In this document: piece after piece, positions 1 through 8,254 of the stretch
Layout: each line of letters opens with the position of its first letter
How positions within the stretch are numbered: the first letter of the stretch is position 1
Translations under genes and position numbers: made by a program
Source of the DNA: an uncultured Anaerobiospirillum sp.
GTDB lineage: Bacteria; Pseudomonadota; Gammaproteobacteria; Enterobacterales; Succinivibrionaceae
DNA length: 47,446 nucleotides
Direction of reading: 5' to 3'
Assembly (NCBI GenBank): GCA_944390115.1
Contig: CALXOW010000021.1
Span: 1-47,446 of the forward strand
Notes under the pieces: model-generated
Database searches by the model: none
The model's input: only the letters and a program-made list of their open reading frames with translations
Told to the model about the DNA's origin: nothing

Positions 1-299
1 ATTATAACATCAAGCCAGCAACAATAGATTACTAGCGCCAACTGGCGAATTTTCCAACAATTTATAGACACACCCCTTGCTACTTTGACACTCATTTTCT
101 AAGAATGCGATATTTATGAGGTTTTAATGCTAAAGACGAGTGTCTTTTGCCTTTAATTAAAGGGGCACTGTTGACCCTTAGTTTAGGCTCTCAAATCAAG
201 CAATAAAACCGCATAAATATGACCTTTTCTCAATCAAAGCTACAACTGAGTGTCAACCTTACTGGAAGTTAAGGACTGAAGTCAGCACTTCCGATTCCA

Positions 300-328
300 A
301 TCAGTTCAGTTGCTTTTTTACTAGTTCC
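300..328. repeat. Terminal-repeat-like sequence, copy 1
   Basis: This stretch begins with ATCAGTTCAGTTG and ends with GTTCC. It matches, in the same orientation, the right arm of the inverted-repeat element at 1611-1638: the first 13 bases are identical, the middle is T-rich and diverged, and the GTTCC end is the same. It abuts the stop codon of the deaminase-like gene on the minus strand. The 299 bases to its left hold no gene or other structure that I can support. Confidence 0.5.
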
Positions 329-1156
329 TTAGTAAAATTCTTTAAACTTTCCCGTAGGGCATTGTGCCGCCATATCATCATTAAAATGTTCAGGTAATTC
401 CTTATCTAAGAATTTAATTACCTTATCATAGACAGCATTGTTGTCCTCAAACACAGGTTTGTAATTCAGTAGAGCTAATTCAGCATCATTATAAATTTGA
501 TGAGCGTCTTCACCAATCAACCATTTGGTGATAGAGCTATCACCGCTCTGCTTATACCCTCTCTCTAAGAGCTGCTTGAAATTGCTGTTCACAGTAGCTT
601 CGCGATAATAGATGGGGTAATTGCCAGATCCGATGATCTCCTGTGTGTATCCATAATCAGGATCCTGCTGAACATAGACAACCTTGCCAATCTGAGTCAT
701 TGTCAGCATACCAGCGCACATTATACATGGCTCTAATGTAGTGTACAAAGTGTAATCGTGCAGATATGGACCTGCCCCCTCGCACTTGAGGAAATTGGTA
801 ACCAAACGAACTTCGCCATGCTGGCATCCACTAGCGAGAATCTTATTGGAGTTACGAGCGTAGTAAACAATCTCGCCCGTTGCGTTATCAACCAAAACCG
901 AACCAATGTTGTGGCCGCGCGTCTCGCTTCCAGCCTGCCAATCGCGATTTACCAATGTGAGGGCAGCCAACGAATACAAGTTATCACGCTCACCTATTAA
1001 CGTCGTCACGTCCTCGTGGACTACGCCAATTGCTGGCTTACCTAATTCCGATAATGTCAATGATTCAGTATCAGTTTGGTTAACACTGGCACACCCAGCA
1101 AAAGCAAGTGTTGCAGCAAAAACTGATATTGCTAACGATTTGGCTATAGTTATCAT
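329..1156 (-). CDS. Lipoprotein with cytidine/tRNA-adenosine deaminase-like domain
   Basis: The N-terminus is a lipoprotein signal (basic start, hydrophobic core, then F-A-G-C with Cys22 as the likely lipidated residue). The body has the zinc signature of the cytidine deaminase superfamily: H113-G-E115 and P143-C144-I-M-C147. The motif order and the 'TTLEPCIMCAGML' context resemble the TadA/ComE/guanine-deaminase branch. Known members deaminate free or nucleic-acid bases in the cytoplasm; export of such a domain is unusual. The substrate is unknown. No partner gene is adjacent. The upstream SD is weak (GGGA about 11 bases before ATG). The gene sits between copies of a short repeat (300-328 and 1513-1638), consistent with an acquired unit. 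The fold assignment is fairly secure; the function is not. Confidence 0.8.
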   Translation of the reverse strand: MITIAKSLAISVFAATLAFAGCASVNQTDTESLTLSELGKPAIGVVHEDVTTLIGERDNLYSLAALTLVNRDWQAGSETRGHNIGSVLVDNATGEIVYYARNSNKILASGCQHGEVRLVTNFLKCEGAGPYLHDYTLYTTLEPCIMCAGMLTMTQIGKVVYVQQDPDYGYTQEIIGSGNYPIYYREATVNSNFKQLLERGYKQSGDSSITKWLIGEDAHQIYNDAELALLNYKPVFEDNNAVYDKVIKFLDKELPEHFNDDMAAQCPTGKFKEFY

Positions 1157-2083
1157 TACTTAAATCCCAAAACAGCAAAAGTACATACAGCAGTCATCGT
1201 ACATTAACTAAACAAAATTTGTGCATCAAATCTAAACATCCGTTTCAGAGCACAACAAACTGCTTTTCACGACCATGCTGGCACAAGAAGCAAAATTCGA
1301 CCAGCTGCATTTTTTAAAATTCGCGATATAGCTCACACTTACTGCCAACTTTCTTTCGATAAATGCGAAGATTGTCACAAAAATAGATACAAAACACATA
1401 GAATTTGTGAGCACCTTAAGCCACCTCAATTAAATTTGATATTAAGAGCTCGGCGTCCGCCCGTAGAGGCGAGCATCCAGTCACGGATACTGCCCCCTAA
1501 ATAGATTGCTATGGAACGAGTGAAATTAACAACTGAACCAATTTCAGGCAATCGACATGCTGCAGGAAGTCAGTAACCACGACTCCAAGCTGAAAGCAGT
1601 GCTCAGCAAGATCAGTTCAGTTGTTTGTCACTCGTTCCTATGAGCCCTAAGAACCTTAGCCCAATGAGCGGCACTATGATCACGAACAGCTCACGCCCTA
1701 TTTCAAAGTGGAACAATTTATGCAGCAACATTTAAGACAATTAATTAGACTGGTTGTATGCTACACAATCTAAGTGATATAATTGCATAAACTATATGGT
1801 GATCCATCAGCACAGCACCCCACACAATCACTGCGCTGATGCACCAAAGACCGTGATTAAGGAACAGCTTGCATCTTAAACCAGCTAACCAACGGCACAC
1901 CGCAATTGATTGGTGGTCATTCCTTGGTAATCGCATTATCAGGAGACCCTCTTGTCCGATTTCTCATTAATTTACGGTGACCATCGCATCATTGCTGAAT
2001 TGATTTGATACCACAAATCTTTATTAAATTAAAATAATCGTGGTAACAACCAATTTAAGATGCAAAATTATCTGGGGGTAACT
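1157..2083. other. Long intergenic region with inverted-repeat element and possible remnants
   Basis: There is no convincing gene in these 900 bases. The interval contains the inverted-repeat element at 1513-1638. After it come short coding-like pieces without starts or open frames, for example near 1660-1735, where one frame reads E-R-H-Y-D-H-E-Q-L-T-P-Y-F. These could be remains of a transposase or another lost gene; I cannot name it. The last 60 bases before the FkbM gene are very AT-rich and probably carry its promoter. Confidence 0.4.
1513..1638. mobile_element. Small inverted-repeat (MITE-like) element
   Basis: The 5' arm starts GGAACGAGTGA (1513) and runs to ...CAACTGAAC (about 1538). 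The 3' arm (1614-1638) runs GTTCAGTTG...TCACTCGTTCC and is its imperfect reverse complement over about 25 bases. The arms enclose about 75 bases with no complete ORF. The right arm recurs at 300-328. Length and architecture fit a non-autonomous element, or the fused ends of a deleted insertion sequence. I see no clear target-site duplication, and no transposase is in the window. Confidence 0.45.
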
Positions 2084-3187
2084 ATGGCGATTGCCATTTC
2101 AGAGCAGCAACGTGCGAACTTCATGAAAGTCTTCAATGCTGACAACACCAAAACAAAAAAAAACGATCCAAATGAAGTAGCTCTGCCTGATGGATCAGTA
2201 GTGACTTGGAACGATGCTGAATATGGAGACTATATTCGCCAAAACTTTTCAGTGCTTTATTTCTTGTTCCAAGATCATTTTGCGCAGTATCGCTTAGCTC
2301 ATGCCATGGGTCCAATCATTGAGAACTTAAAGCCCGGCCTTGACAAAGTATCGCTTGAATACCTCGAACGCCATGAGCAGCTGCTTGATGCTATGAGTGT
2401 AGCGAACCATTGTTTAATTGAAAAGAATTTTACTTGGACTGCCGAAGATCAAAAGCGCAAAACTCACTATGATGCATGTAAGGAAAATAATCCTCTGCTG
2501 CAAAAGTTATCTCTTGATTACGGTTCCATCATGACCAACGAATACGGTCTCTATGATTTACCTGAGGCTGTAGCCAAGAACATAGATGGCAAAGACATTA
2601 TCGATGCTGGCGCCTTCATTGGCGATAACATTTGGCTCTTTCGCACTAAGTTCCCACAATCTCACCTCTACTGCTTTGAGCCTGATCCACGCAACTTCAA
2701 ATACCTAAGCACCATGTTTGAAGATGAAATTGCAAGCAGCATGGTCAAGGCTTTCAATATGGGCTTAGGTGAAACCAAAGGGAATCTCCATTTAAGTCGC
2801 ATTCCGGAGATTGAGTCGGCAAACCCAAGCTCATCTTTTTTCTACTATTTCGATCAGGATCGCCCTGATGGCGCTACATCGGCAGATGATACTGGCGTCG
2901 ATGTGGATATCATCACCATTGATGATTTAGTCGCCCAAAATGAGCTGCAAGTAGGTCTCATTAAGATGGATGTGGAAGGCTTTGAACCACATATAGTGCG
3001 TGGCGCACTTAATACCATTCAAAACCAGCGCCCAGTTTTAGCTATCTCTATTTATCACACTCCAGAGGAGTTCTATGAACTCAAGCCTTACCTAGAAAGC
3101 CTTTGTCTCAACTATCAATTCCAGATTCGCCGCAATAGTTTATGTGCTCCGCTGCTTGACCTAGTTTTGATCGGATATCCACTCTAA
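2084..3187 (+). CDS. FkbM-family SAM-dependent methyltransferase (1)
   Basis: This 367-residue protein has a helical N-terminal part of about 150 residues and a C-terminal FkbM methyltransferase domain. SAM motif I is visible as 'DIIDAGAFIGDN', followed by 'YCFEPDPRNF' and the FkbM signature 'LIKMDVEGFEPHIV'. FkbM enzymes O-methylate sugars or polyketide hydroxyls. I chose the ATG at 2084 because GGGGG lies 5 bases before it; an in-frame ATG at 2060 has no SD. The same N-terminal module ('SLEYLERHEQLL') occurs in the two other FkbM proteins of this cluster, so they are paralogues. An ACP and a KAS III-like gene follow directly, suggesting that the methyl acceptor could be an acyl-ACP or its product. 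Substrate unknown. Confidence 0.85.
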   Translation: MAIAISEQQRANFMKVFNADNTKTKKNDPNEVALPDGSVVTWNDAEYGDYIRQNFSVLYFLFQDHFAQYRLAHAMGPIIENLKPGLDKVSLEYLERHEQLLDAMSVANHCLIEKNFTWTAEDQKRKTHYDACKENNPLLQKLSLDYGSIMTNEYGLYDLPEAVAKNIDGKDIIDAGAFIGDNIWLFRTKFPQSHLYCFEPDPRNFKYLSTMFEDEIASSMVKAFNMGLGETKGNLHLSRIPEIESANPSSSFFYYFDQDRPDGATSADDTGVDVDIITIDDLVAQNELQVGLIKMDVEGFEPHIVRGALNTIQNQRPVLAISIYHTPEEFYELKPYLESLCLNYQFQIRRNSLCAPLLDLVLIGYPL

Positions 3188-3250
3188 GACTTTAATTATT
3201 CATAATATTCAATACCTGTATTGTTATTAATTCATAATAGAGAATTCATC

Positions 3251-3475
3251 ATGACCAAAGAAGAAGTGCTGGCCAAAATTATTGAGGCCGTAAATCCAGT
3301 CGATCCTGTAACCTTAGAGACCGAAATCATGACCAGCGAAGACTTCAACTCACTGGGTCTTTTCAACATTATTGCCGAGTTTAGACCTCTAGGAATCAAA
3401 CTTGGGATGCGTGATCTCTTAAGCGTTAACACCGTTGGTGACTTAGTGGAGCTGATCCTAAGCCGCATGGCCTAA
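3251..3475 (+). CDS. Acyl carrier protein-like protein (1)
   Basis: This 74-residue protein has the size and four-helix pattern of an acyl carrier protein (PF00550). Ser34 in 'DFNSLGLF' sits where the phosphopantetheine serine belongs; the usual Asp before it is Asn here. An upstream in-frame start at 3221 is possible, but the ATG at 3251 gives the usual ACP length. It lies 63 bases after an FkbM gene and 26 bases before a KAS III-like gene, so it probably presents the acyl group to that enzyme. It differs clearly from a housekeeping AcpP, which is highly acidic around DSLD. Confidence 0.75.
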   Translation: MTKEEVLAKIIEAVNPVDPVTLETEIMTSEDFNSLGLFNIIAEFRPLGIKLGMRDLLSVNTVGDLVELILSRMA

Positions 3476-3501
3476 TTTACAGCGTAAGATGAGGTTTTAT
3501 C

Positions 3502-4608
3502 ATGGCGCAATTAGCTTTCAATAACGTTAAGATCCGCGCGATTGCTGCCGCAGTGCCGAACTTCACTCAAACGATCGACACCACCAATCCCTTCTTAGCT
3601 AAATTCGTAGCCCAGATGGGTATTAGTCAGCGTCATATCTCACTGACTGAGCAGACAGCCTTAGACTTGGGCTACATAGCGCTACAGCATGCCCTAGATC
3701 GCGCTGGCTGGGACGTAAGCAACCTTGACCTCATAATATTTGATAGCCAAACTCCAGACTTCAACGGCGGCACAGGCAACGCCATGTTACTGCACAAGTA
3801 CCTTGGGTTGCGTGAAGATCAAATAGCGTTTGACTTGTCCTTAGGCTGCCCCGCCTTCCCCTATTCGCTCTCTACAGCCTGTTGCTTTATGCAGCAGCCT
3901 ACGATTAAAAAGGTGGCAGTGCTCAATGGCGATTCCTTTTGGTGGGAATATCCTAATCCAGCGAGCATCAAGTCGGAGCAATCCTTTGTTTTGGGCGAGG
4001 CCACAGGCGTTGTGTTGTTAGAACGTGTAGCTGAAGAAGATGGCAGCGTGCCCCCCATTAGTTTTCAACTATTTGGCGATGGTACAGGCTACCACCATCT
4101 GTACTTCTGCAACACCGGCATTAAGCACAAGTGGCGCAAGCTTGACCACTATCTGCTCCCCGATGACGAGGAGTTTGGATCGATGGAGGCTGGCTTTAGC
4201 GGTCACTACATGGATGGCTTTGCTATCACCTACTTTGCCACTAAGAAGGTGGGCGATCACATCAAAGCGCTCTTTGGTGCGGGCATCAAGAACTACGACT
4301 ACTACGTGTTCCACCAAGCCAACCAGCAAATCATTAAGGCCCTCACCAAACGCTTGGAACTTGAGCCCCAAAAGGTATTGGTTAGCTTTGACCACTATGC
4401 CAACACTTCAGCAGCATCGTCAATCGTTACCATTTGTCACAACCTAACTAACATCGATAAGCCACGTCACGTCTTCAATGCCTGCATGGGAGTGGGCTTA
4501 GCTTGGGGCTACAGCGATTTAGTTTTAGAGCCAGGCACAGTGTGCCCGATTGTAACCACTGAGCACCGCTTTGAAGACCACTTCTTGCGCCCGCTTACTG
4601 CTCGCTAA
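3502..4608 (+). CDS. 3-oxoacyl-ACP synthase III (KAS III)-like enzyme (1)
   Basis: Thiolase-fold enzyme of the FabH/KAS III type, 368 residues against about 317 for E. coli FabH. The triad is intact: Cys116 in 'LSLGCPAFP', His271 in 'VFHQAN' and Asn301 in 'YANTSAAS'. KAS III enzymes condense a short acyl-CoA with malonyl-ACP. Divergent members instead act as acyltransferases onto sugars or small molecules. The extra length lies between Cys and His and could alter substrate choice. GAGG lies 7 bases before the ATG. It follows an ACP gene with a 26-base gap and precedes an FkbM gene, so all are likely co-transcribed. It is not the housekeeping FabH, because the usual fatty-acid neighbours (plsX, fabD, fabG) are absent. 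Confidence 0.85.
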   Translation: MAQLAFNNVKIRAIAAAVPNFTQTIDTTNPFLAKFVAQMGISQRHISLTEQTALDLGYIALQHALDRAGWDVSNLDLIIFDSQTPDFNGGTGNAMLLHKYLGLREDQIAFDLSLGCPAFPYSLSTACCFMQQPTIKKVAVLNGDSFWWEYPNPASIKSEQSFVLGEATGVVLLERVAEEDGSVPPISFQLFGDGTGYHHLYFCNTGIKHKWRKLDHYLLPDDEEFGSMEAGFSGHYMDGFAITYFATKKVGDHIKALFGAGIKNYDYYVFHQANQQIIKALTKRLELEPQKVLVSFDHYANTSAASSIVTICHNLTNIDKPRHVFNACMGVGLAWGYSDLVLEPGTVCPIVTTEHRFEDHFLRPLTAR

Positions 4609-4640
4609 GCACCGTACTTTATCCCACACATACATGTCCT

Positions 4641-5723
4641 ATGCAACAGAAGATATCCCTTAAAGGCGATTGGATTAAAGACTACAATGCCGCAACACAA
4701 GTTAATGCTGAACTGCCAAAAGCTTCCATCCGCCTATCCTACGACGGAACTGCGCAGAACCTGCCCCCAGAAGACTTTGCGCGTTATGACGGTCAACACT
4801 TTACCAGTTTGAGTTTTGAGTACTCTCAGCTCTTTGTTAAGTACTTTGATACCCATATCATGGCTGAGGCCAAGCGCCAGCTGACCTCGGGCATGGATGA
4901 GCTCTCATGTGAGTACGTCGAGCGCTTTTACAACTTAACCCAACTATGCCGCCTTGACGGCCAAGCCTTAGTCAATGTCAGCGAGGTATGGACCCAGGCC
5001 GATCGCGACATGATGCAGCGCTATCTTCACTGCAAACAGGAGGGCAAACCAGCCCTGCTTCAAAGTGTGGACTTGACCTGGGGCACCTCCTTTATCAATT
5101 GCTATGGTCTCTATGATGTGCCTGAGACCAAGCTCAATGCAATTAATAGCAAAGCAGTGATCGACGCAGGTGGTTTTATTGGCGACACCATTACCATCTT
5201 CCGCAATCGCTTTCCACAGTCGCAAATCCACAGTTTCGAGCCTTTGCCTCAAAACTTCGAGTACATGGCTCGTCTCTTTGCGCGTGATAGAAAACGCGGC
5301 TTAGTGGTTCCGGTCAATAAGGGCTTGGGAGCGAAACAAGAAACACTCAAGCTCACTCATATGGCTCAAAGCGATAAGTTCTACGCTAACTCATCCTTGC
5401 TCTTTGATTACGAAGGAAGCATTGCTTACGACGAGGTTGAAGTCATTACCTTAGACCAATATGTTAAAGATCACGACTTAACTATCGGCCTTATCAAGAT
5501 GGACGTTGAGGGCTTTGAGCCTCAAATTGTTGAGGGCGCTCTTGAGACTATTAAACGCGACCGCCCAGTCATGACTATCTCGATTTACCACACCCCTGAG
5601 GAGTTCTTTGAGTTAAAGCCACTCCTAGAGCGCCTAGACCTCGGCTACAAATTCATGATCCGCCATAGCTCTCTCATTATGCCTTTAGGCGACATCGTCT
5701 TAGTGGCCTACCCTGAAGATTAG
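4641..5723 (+). CDS. FkbM-family SAM-dependent methyltransferase (2)
   Basis: 360 residues with the same layout as the other two FkbM proteins here: a helical N-terminal module with 'SCEYVERFYNL', then the methyltransferase domain with SAM motif I 'VIDAGGFIGDT', acidic loop 'HSFEPLPQNF' and signature 'LIKMDVEGFEPQIV'. It lies 32 bases after a KAS III-like gene and 24 bases before an ACP gene. I see no strong SD; CCTATG precedes the start directly, and translation may be coupled to the upstream gene. The likely role is O-methylation in the pathway encoded by the cluster; the acceptor is not known. Confidence 0.84.
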   Translation: MQQKISLKGDWIKDYNAATQVNAELPKASIRLSYDGTAQNLPPEDFARYDGQHFTSLSFEYSQLFVKYFDTHIMAEAKRQLTSGMDELSCEYVERFYNLTQLCRLDGQALVNVSEVWTQADRDMMQRYLHCKQEGKPALLQSVDLTWGTSFINCYGLYDVPETKLNAINSKAVIDAGGFIGDTITIFRNRFPQSQIHSFEPLPQNFEYMARLFARDRKRGLVVPVNKGLGAKQETLKLTHMAQSDKFYANSSLLFDYEGSIAYDEVEVITLDQYVKDHDLTIGLIKMDVEGFEPQIVEGALETIKRDRPVMTISIYHTPEEFFELKPLLERLDLGYKFMIRHSSLIMPLGDIVLVAYPED

Positions 5724-5747
5724 CTAAATTACAACCAGGAGATTTCT

Positions 5748-5996
5748 ATGACCAATGAACAAAAGCTCCAAGACTCCTTTGTCCGTGTCTTAGACCTAGA
5801 TCCATCCCAGGTCAACGATGACCTCAAATATCAAGGCGTACCTCAGTGGGATTCGATTGCCCACATGGATTTAATCGATGATTTAGAAAACGTCTTTGGG
5901 GTGTCCTTTGAGACCGAGCAGATTTTAGGCATGAGCTCCTACGCCCGCGCCCGCGAAATCTTGCAACAAAGCTTCGGCGTGGATTTCTCGGTCTAA
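5748..5996 (+). CDS. Acyl carrier protein-like protein (2)
   Basis: 82 residues with a classic ACP profile: a phosphopantetheine site at Ser36 in 'WDSIAHM', a preceding acidic helix, and 'DLIDDLENVFGVSF' matching helix II/III of ACPs from secondary-metabolism and surface-sugar loci. The 'WDS' form is common in stand-alone ACPs outside fatty-acid synthesis. AGGAG lies 6 bases before the ATG. It sits between two FkbM genes with short gaps, so it belongs to the same unit. It is much more canonical than the first ACP, and the two may carry different groups or serve different KAS III paralogues. Confidence 0.88.
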   Translation: MTNEQKLQDSFVRVLDLDPSQVNDDLKYQGVPQWDSIAHMDLIDDLENVFGVSFETEQILGMSSYARAREILQQSFGVDFSV

Positions 5997-6020
5997 GTAA
6001 TCTTTTGAGGAAAGCAAGTG

Positions 6021-7046
6021 ATGAGTGATGCCATTCCTTTATCGCGTTTAGCCCCGCACATCGGAGACGATGATATCGGGCTACCATCTGTCCCAGCCGA
6101 GCTCAAAGAGCGCTATACCACGCTCTACTTCCTTTGGCTTAAGGAGTTTGTGGCCTACCAAGAAAATCACGATATGAGCAAACTACGTGCAGCTCTCACA
6201 CGAAACTTAGATCCGCTCTCACTTGAGTACATCGAGCGTCATGAGCGTTTATTAGAGCTGTGTCGCAGTGGTCAGCATTGCCTAGTCGATTTTGACTTTG
6301 CTTGGACTGAAGAAGACCGTCGTCTCTTTGCTCTCTATCTTACCTTTAAGGAAGCCCAAAACCCTGCTTTCCTCAGTACTGCTGACTACAGCTTAGGTAC
6401 CTGTTACACCAACTGCTACGGGCTCTACGATATTCCTACCGATGTCGTAACAAAGATCAATGGCAAAGCCATCATTGATGCTGGTGCTTATAACGGCGAT
6501 ACCACTTTATTGTTACGCTCCAAGTTTCCGGAGTCAGTATGCTACAGCTTTGAACCTGATGCAGATAATTTCAACTACTTAAGCCGCTGCTTCAAGCGCG
6601 ACATCGCCAAAGGCAAAGTCCAAGCATTTCAGCAGGCATTAGGTGACAAACCAGGTACCCTCAAACTCAACAAGGCCGCGAGCCCATATAAGCTCAATGA
6701 AAGCGCATCTCTTGCCTATGACTATCACAGCCCTAGCTATGACGTTGAGGTCATCACTTTAGATGACTTTGTGCAAGAGCATCAGCTTGAGGTTGGCCTC
6801 ATCAAGCTTGATGTGGAGGGTTTTGAGGAGCCATTGATTCACGGTGCCTTAAATACAATTAAGACCCAACGCCCTACCTTATGCATTGGCTTCTACCACT
6901 TCCCAGAAGAATTTTATGAGCTCAAGCCTTACTTAGAGAGTCTAAACCTAGGCTATAAGTTCCAAGTGCGTCGCAGCAACTTTGTGCAAAACATCCATGA
7001 GCCACCATCAGTACCTTTGTACGACTTGGTTCTGATAGCTTACTAA
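6021..7046 (+). CDS. FkbM-family SAM-dependent methyltransferase (3)
   Basis: 341 residues and the third FkbM paralogue: an N-terminal module with 'SLEYIERHERLLEL', then SAM motif I 'IIDAGAYNGDT', 'YSFEPDADNF' and 'LIKLDVEGFEEPLI'. Start choice is open: GTG at 6018 and ATG at 6021 are adjacent and in frame, and GAGGA (6007-6011) fits either. It follows the second ACP by 24 bases and precedes a KAS III-like gene by 30 bases. Three methyltransferases in one cluster suggest several O-methyl groups, or alternative decorations of one product. Confidence 0.85.
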   Translation: MSDAIPLSRLAPHIGDDDIGLPSVPAELKERYTTLYFLWLKEFVAYQENHDMSKLRAALTRNLDPLSLEYIERHERLLELCRSGQHCLVDFDFAWTEEDRRLFALYLTFKEAQNPAFLSTADYSLGTCYTNCYGLYDIPTDVVTKINGKAIIDAGAYNGDTTLLLRSKFPESVCYSFEPDADNFNYLSRCFKRDIAKGKVQAFQQALGDKPGTLKLNKAASPYKLNESASLAYDYHSPSYDVEVITLDDFVQEHQLEVGLIKLDVEGFEEPLIHGALNTIKTQRPTLCIGFYHFPEEFYELKPYLESLNLGYKFQVRRSNFVQNIHEPPSVPLYDLVLIAY

Positions 7047-7076
7047 TCCAGCATCCAGCCTATTTGAGGTCAGTCC

Positions 7077-8186
7077 ATGAGCTCTTTCACCTTTAACAAT
7101 GTGGCACTCCGCGCCTTTGCTGTAGCCACCCCTGATCATGTAATCAAAGCTGATAAGAGTGACCGGCGCATAGCAAAGTTTGTCAAGCAAATGGGAATTG
7201 AGCAAGTTCATATTTCCACGACCGAGCAAACACCGCTCGATCTTGGCTTTGTGGCATTATCTAATGCGCTGAATCAAGTGGGCTGGGAGCCTCAAGATAT
7301 CGATTTAATAATATTTGACACCCAAACCCCAGACTTCCTGTGTGGTACTGGTAATTCATTCCTTCTGCATCACTATCTTAACCTGAGTGAACATTGCGCA
7401 GCTTTTGATTTACCTTTAGGTTGTACCGCTTTCCCCTATTCGCTGACCGTTGCTTGTTCCACAATGCAAGGTGCTGAGGACGTCCAGCGCGTAGCATTGC
7501 TCATGGGCGATCTCATTTGGTACCAATATCAAGACAAAGCAACAATGCTTGCAGCCAATAAGCAACACCTCTTTGGCGAAGCTACTGGAGTCATTTTACT
7601 GGAAAAACAAGCGGCGAACTCTTGCCCAGTAATCAAGACCAAGCTCTTCGCGCAAGGTCATGGTTACCTAAACTTATTTGCAGCACCAAGCTTTCGTGAT
7701 GTGTGGCAGGCAGACGCCTCACATTTCGTGATGCCTGATGGAGTAACGGTACAGTATCAACCAGGGCACATCTTCAGCTACATGAATGGCATGGCGATCC
7801 ATGAATTTTCAACTGGAAAAGTAGTTGACTGCATTAAAGAGCAATACGGAGAAGCGATACATAACTATGACTTTTACGTGTTGCACCAAGCTAACAAACA
7901 AATCCTAAATACAATTACAACACGTCTTAAGCTAGACCCAAATAAAGTGCTGATAAGCCTTGATCAGTACGGAAACACCTCAATAGCTTCTGCGCTTACT
8001 ACCATATGCCATAAACTCCATGACATCGACCGTCCAGTCCATATCTTTAATGCGAGTTTTGGTATTGGTCTATCTTGGGGTTTTAGCGACTTTGTGATTG
8101 AGCCAGGTACAGTCAGTGCCATTATCCCAACAGACCATCATTTCACCGAGCATTGCCTACAGCCAATCTACGATCTGTCGTCTTGA
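7077..8186 (+). CDS. 3-oxoacyl-ACP synthase III (KAS III)-like enzyme (2)
   Basis: 369 residues. The Cys-His-Asn triad is intact: Cys116 in 'LPLGCTAFP', His270 in 'VLHQAN' and Asn300 in 'YGNTSIAS'. It is very similar to the next gene along its whole length, including 'EFSTGKVVDCIKEQYG', so the pair arose by tandem duplication. It is less similar to the gene at 3502. GAGG lies 7 bases before the ATG. The Phe/Leu substitutions around the catalytic residues ('VLHQAN' against 'VFHQAN') may reflect a different acyl group. It could extend or transfer a short acyl chain on one of the two ACPs. Confidence 0.85.
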   Translation: MSSFTFNNVALRAFAVATPDHVIKADKSDRRIAKFVKQMGIEQVHISTTEQTPLDLGFVALSNALNQVGWEPQDIDLIIFDTQTPDFLCGTGNSFLLHHYLNLSEHCAAFDLPLGCTAFPYSLTVACSTMQGAEDVQRVALLMGDLIWYQYQDKATMLAANKQHLFGEATGVILLEKQAANSCPVIKTKLFAQGHGYLNLFAAPSFRDVWQADASHFVMPDGVTVQYQPGHIFSYMNGMAIHEFSTGKVVDCIKEQYGEAIHNYDFYVLHQANKQILNTITTRLKLDPNKVLISLDQYGNTSIASALTTICHKLHDIDRPVHIFNASFGIGLSWGFSDFVIEPGTVSAIIPTDHHFTEHCLQPIYDLSS

Positions 8187-8254
8187 TCTAATCTTCGCTA
8201 GTCCTAGGTGAGAGTAGACATAACAGCTTTAGCTAACCACGATGAGGTTATGAG

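Noticed and set aside
1232-1429. 65-codon minus-strand frame with a hydrophobic start
   Set aside because: It starts with TTG, has no ribosome binding site, and the sequence shows no family pattern.
1745-1936. 63-codon minus-strand frame in the 5' intergenic region
   Set aside because: No SD and composition like random translation; no family resemblance.
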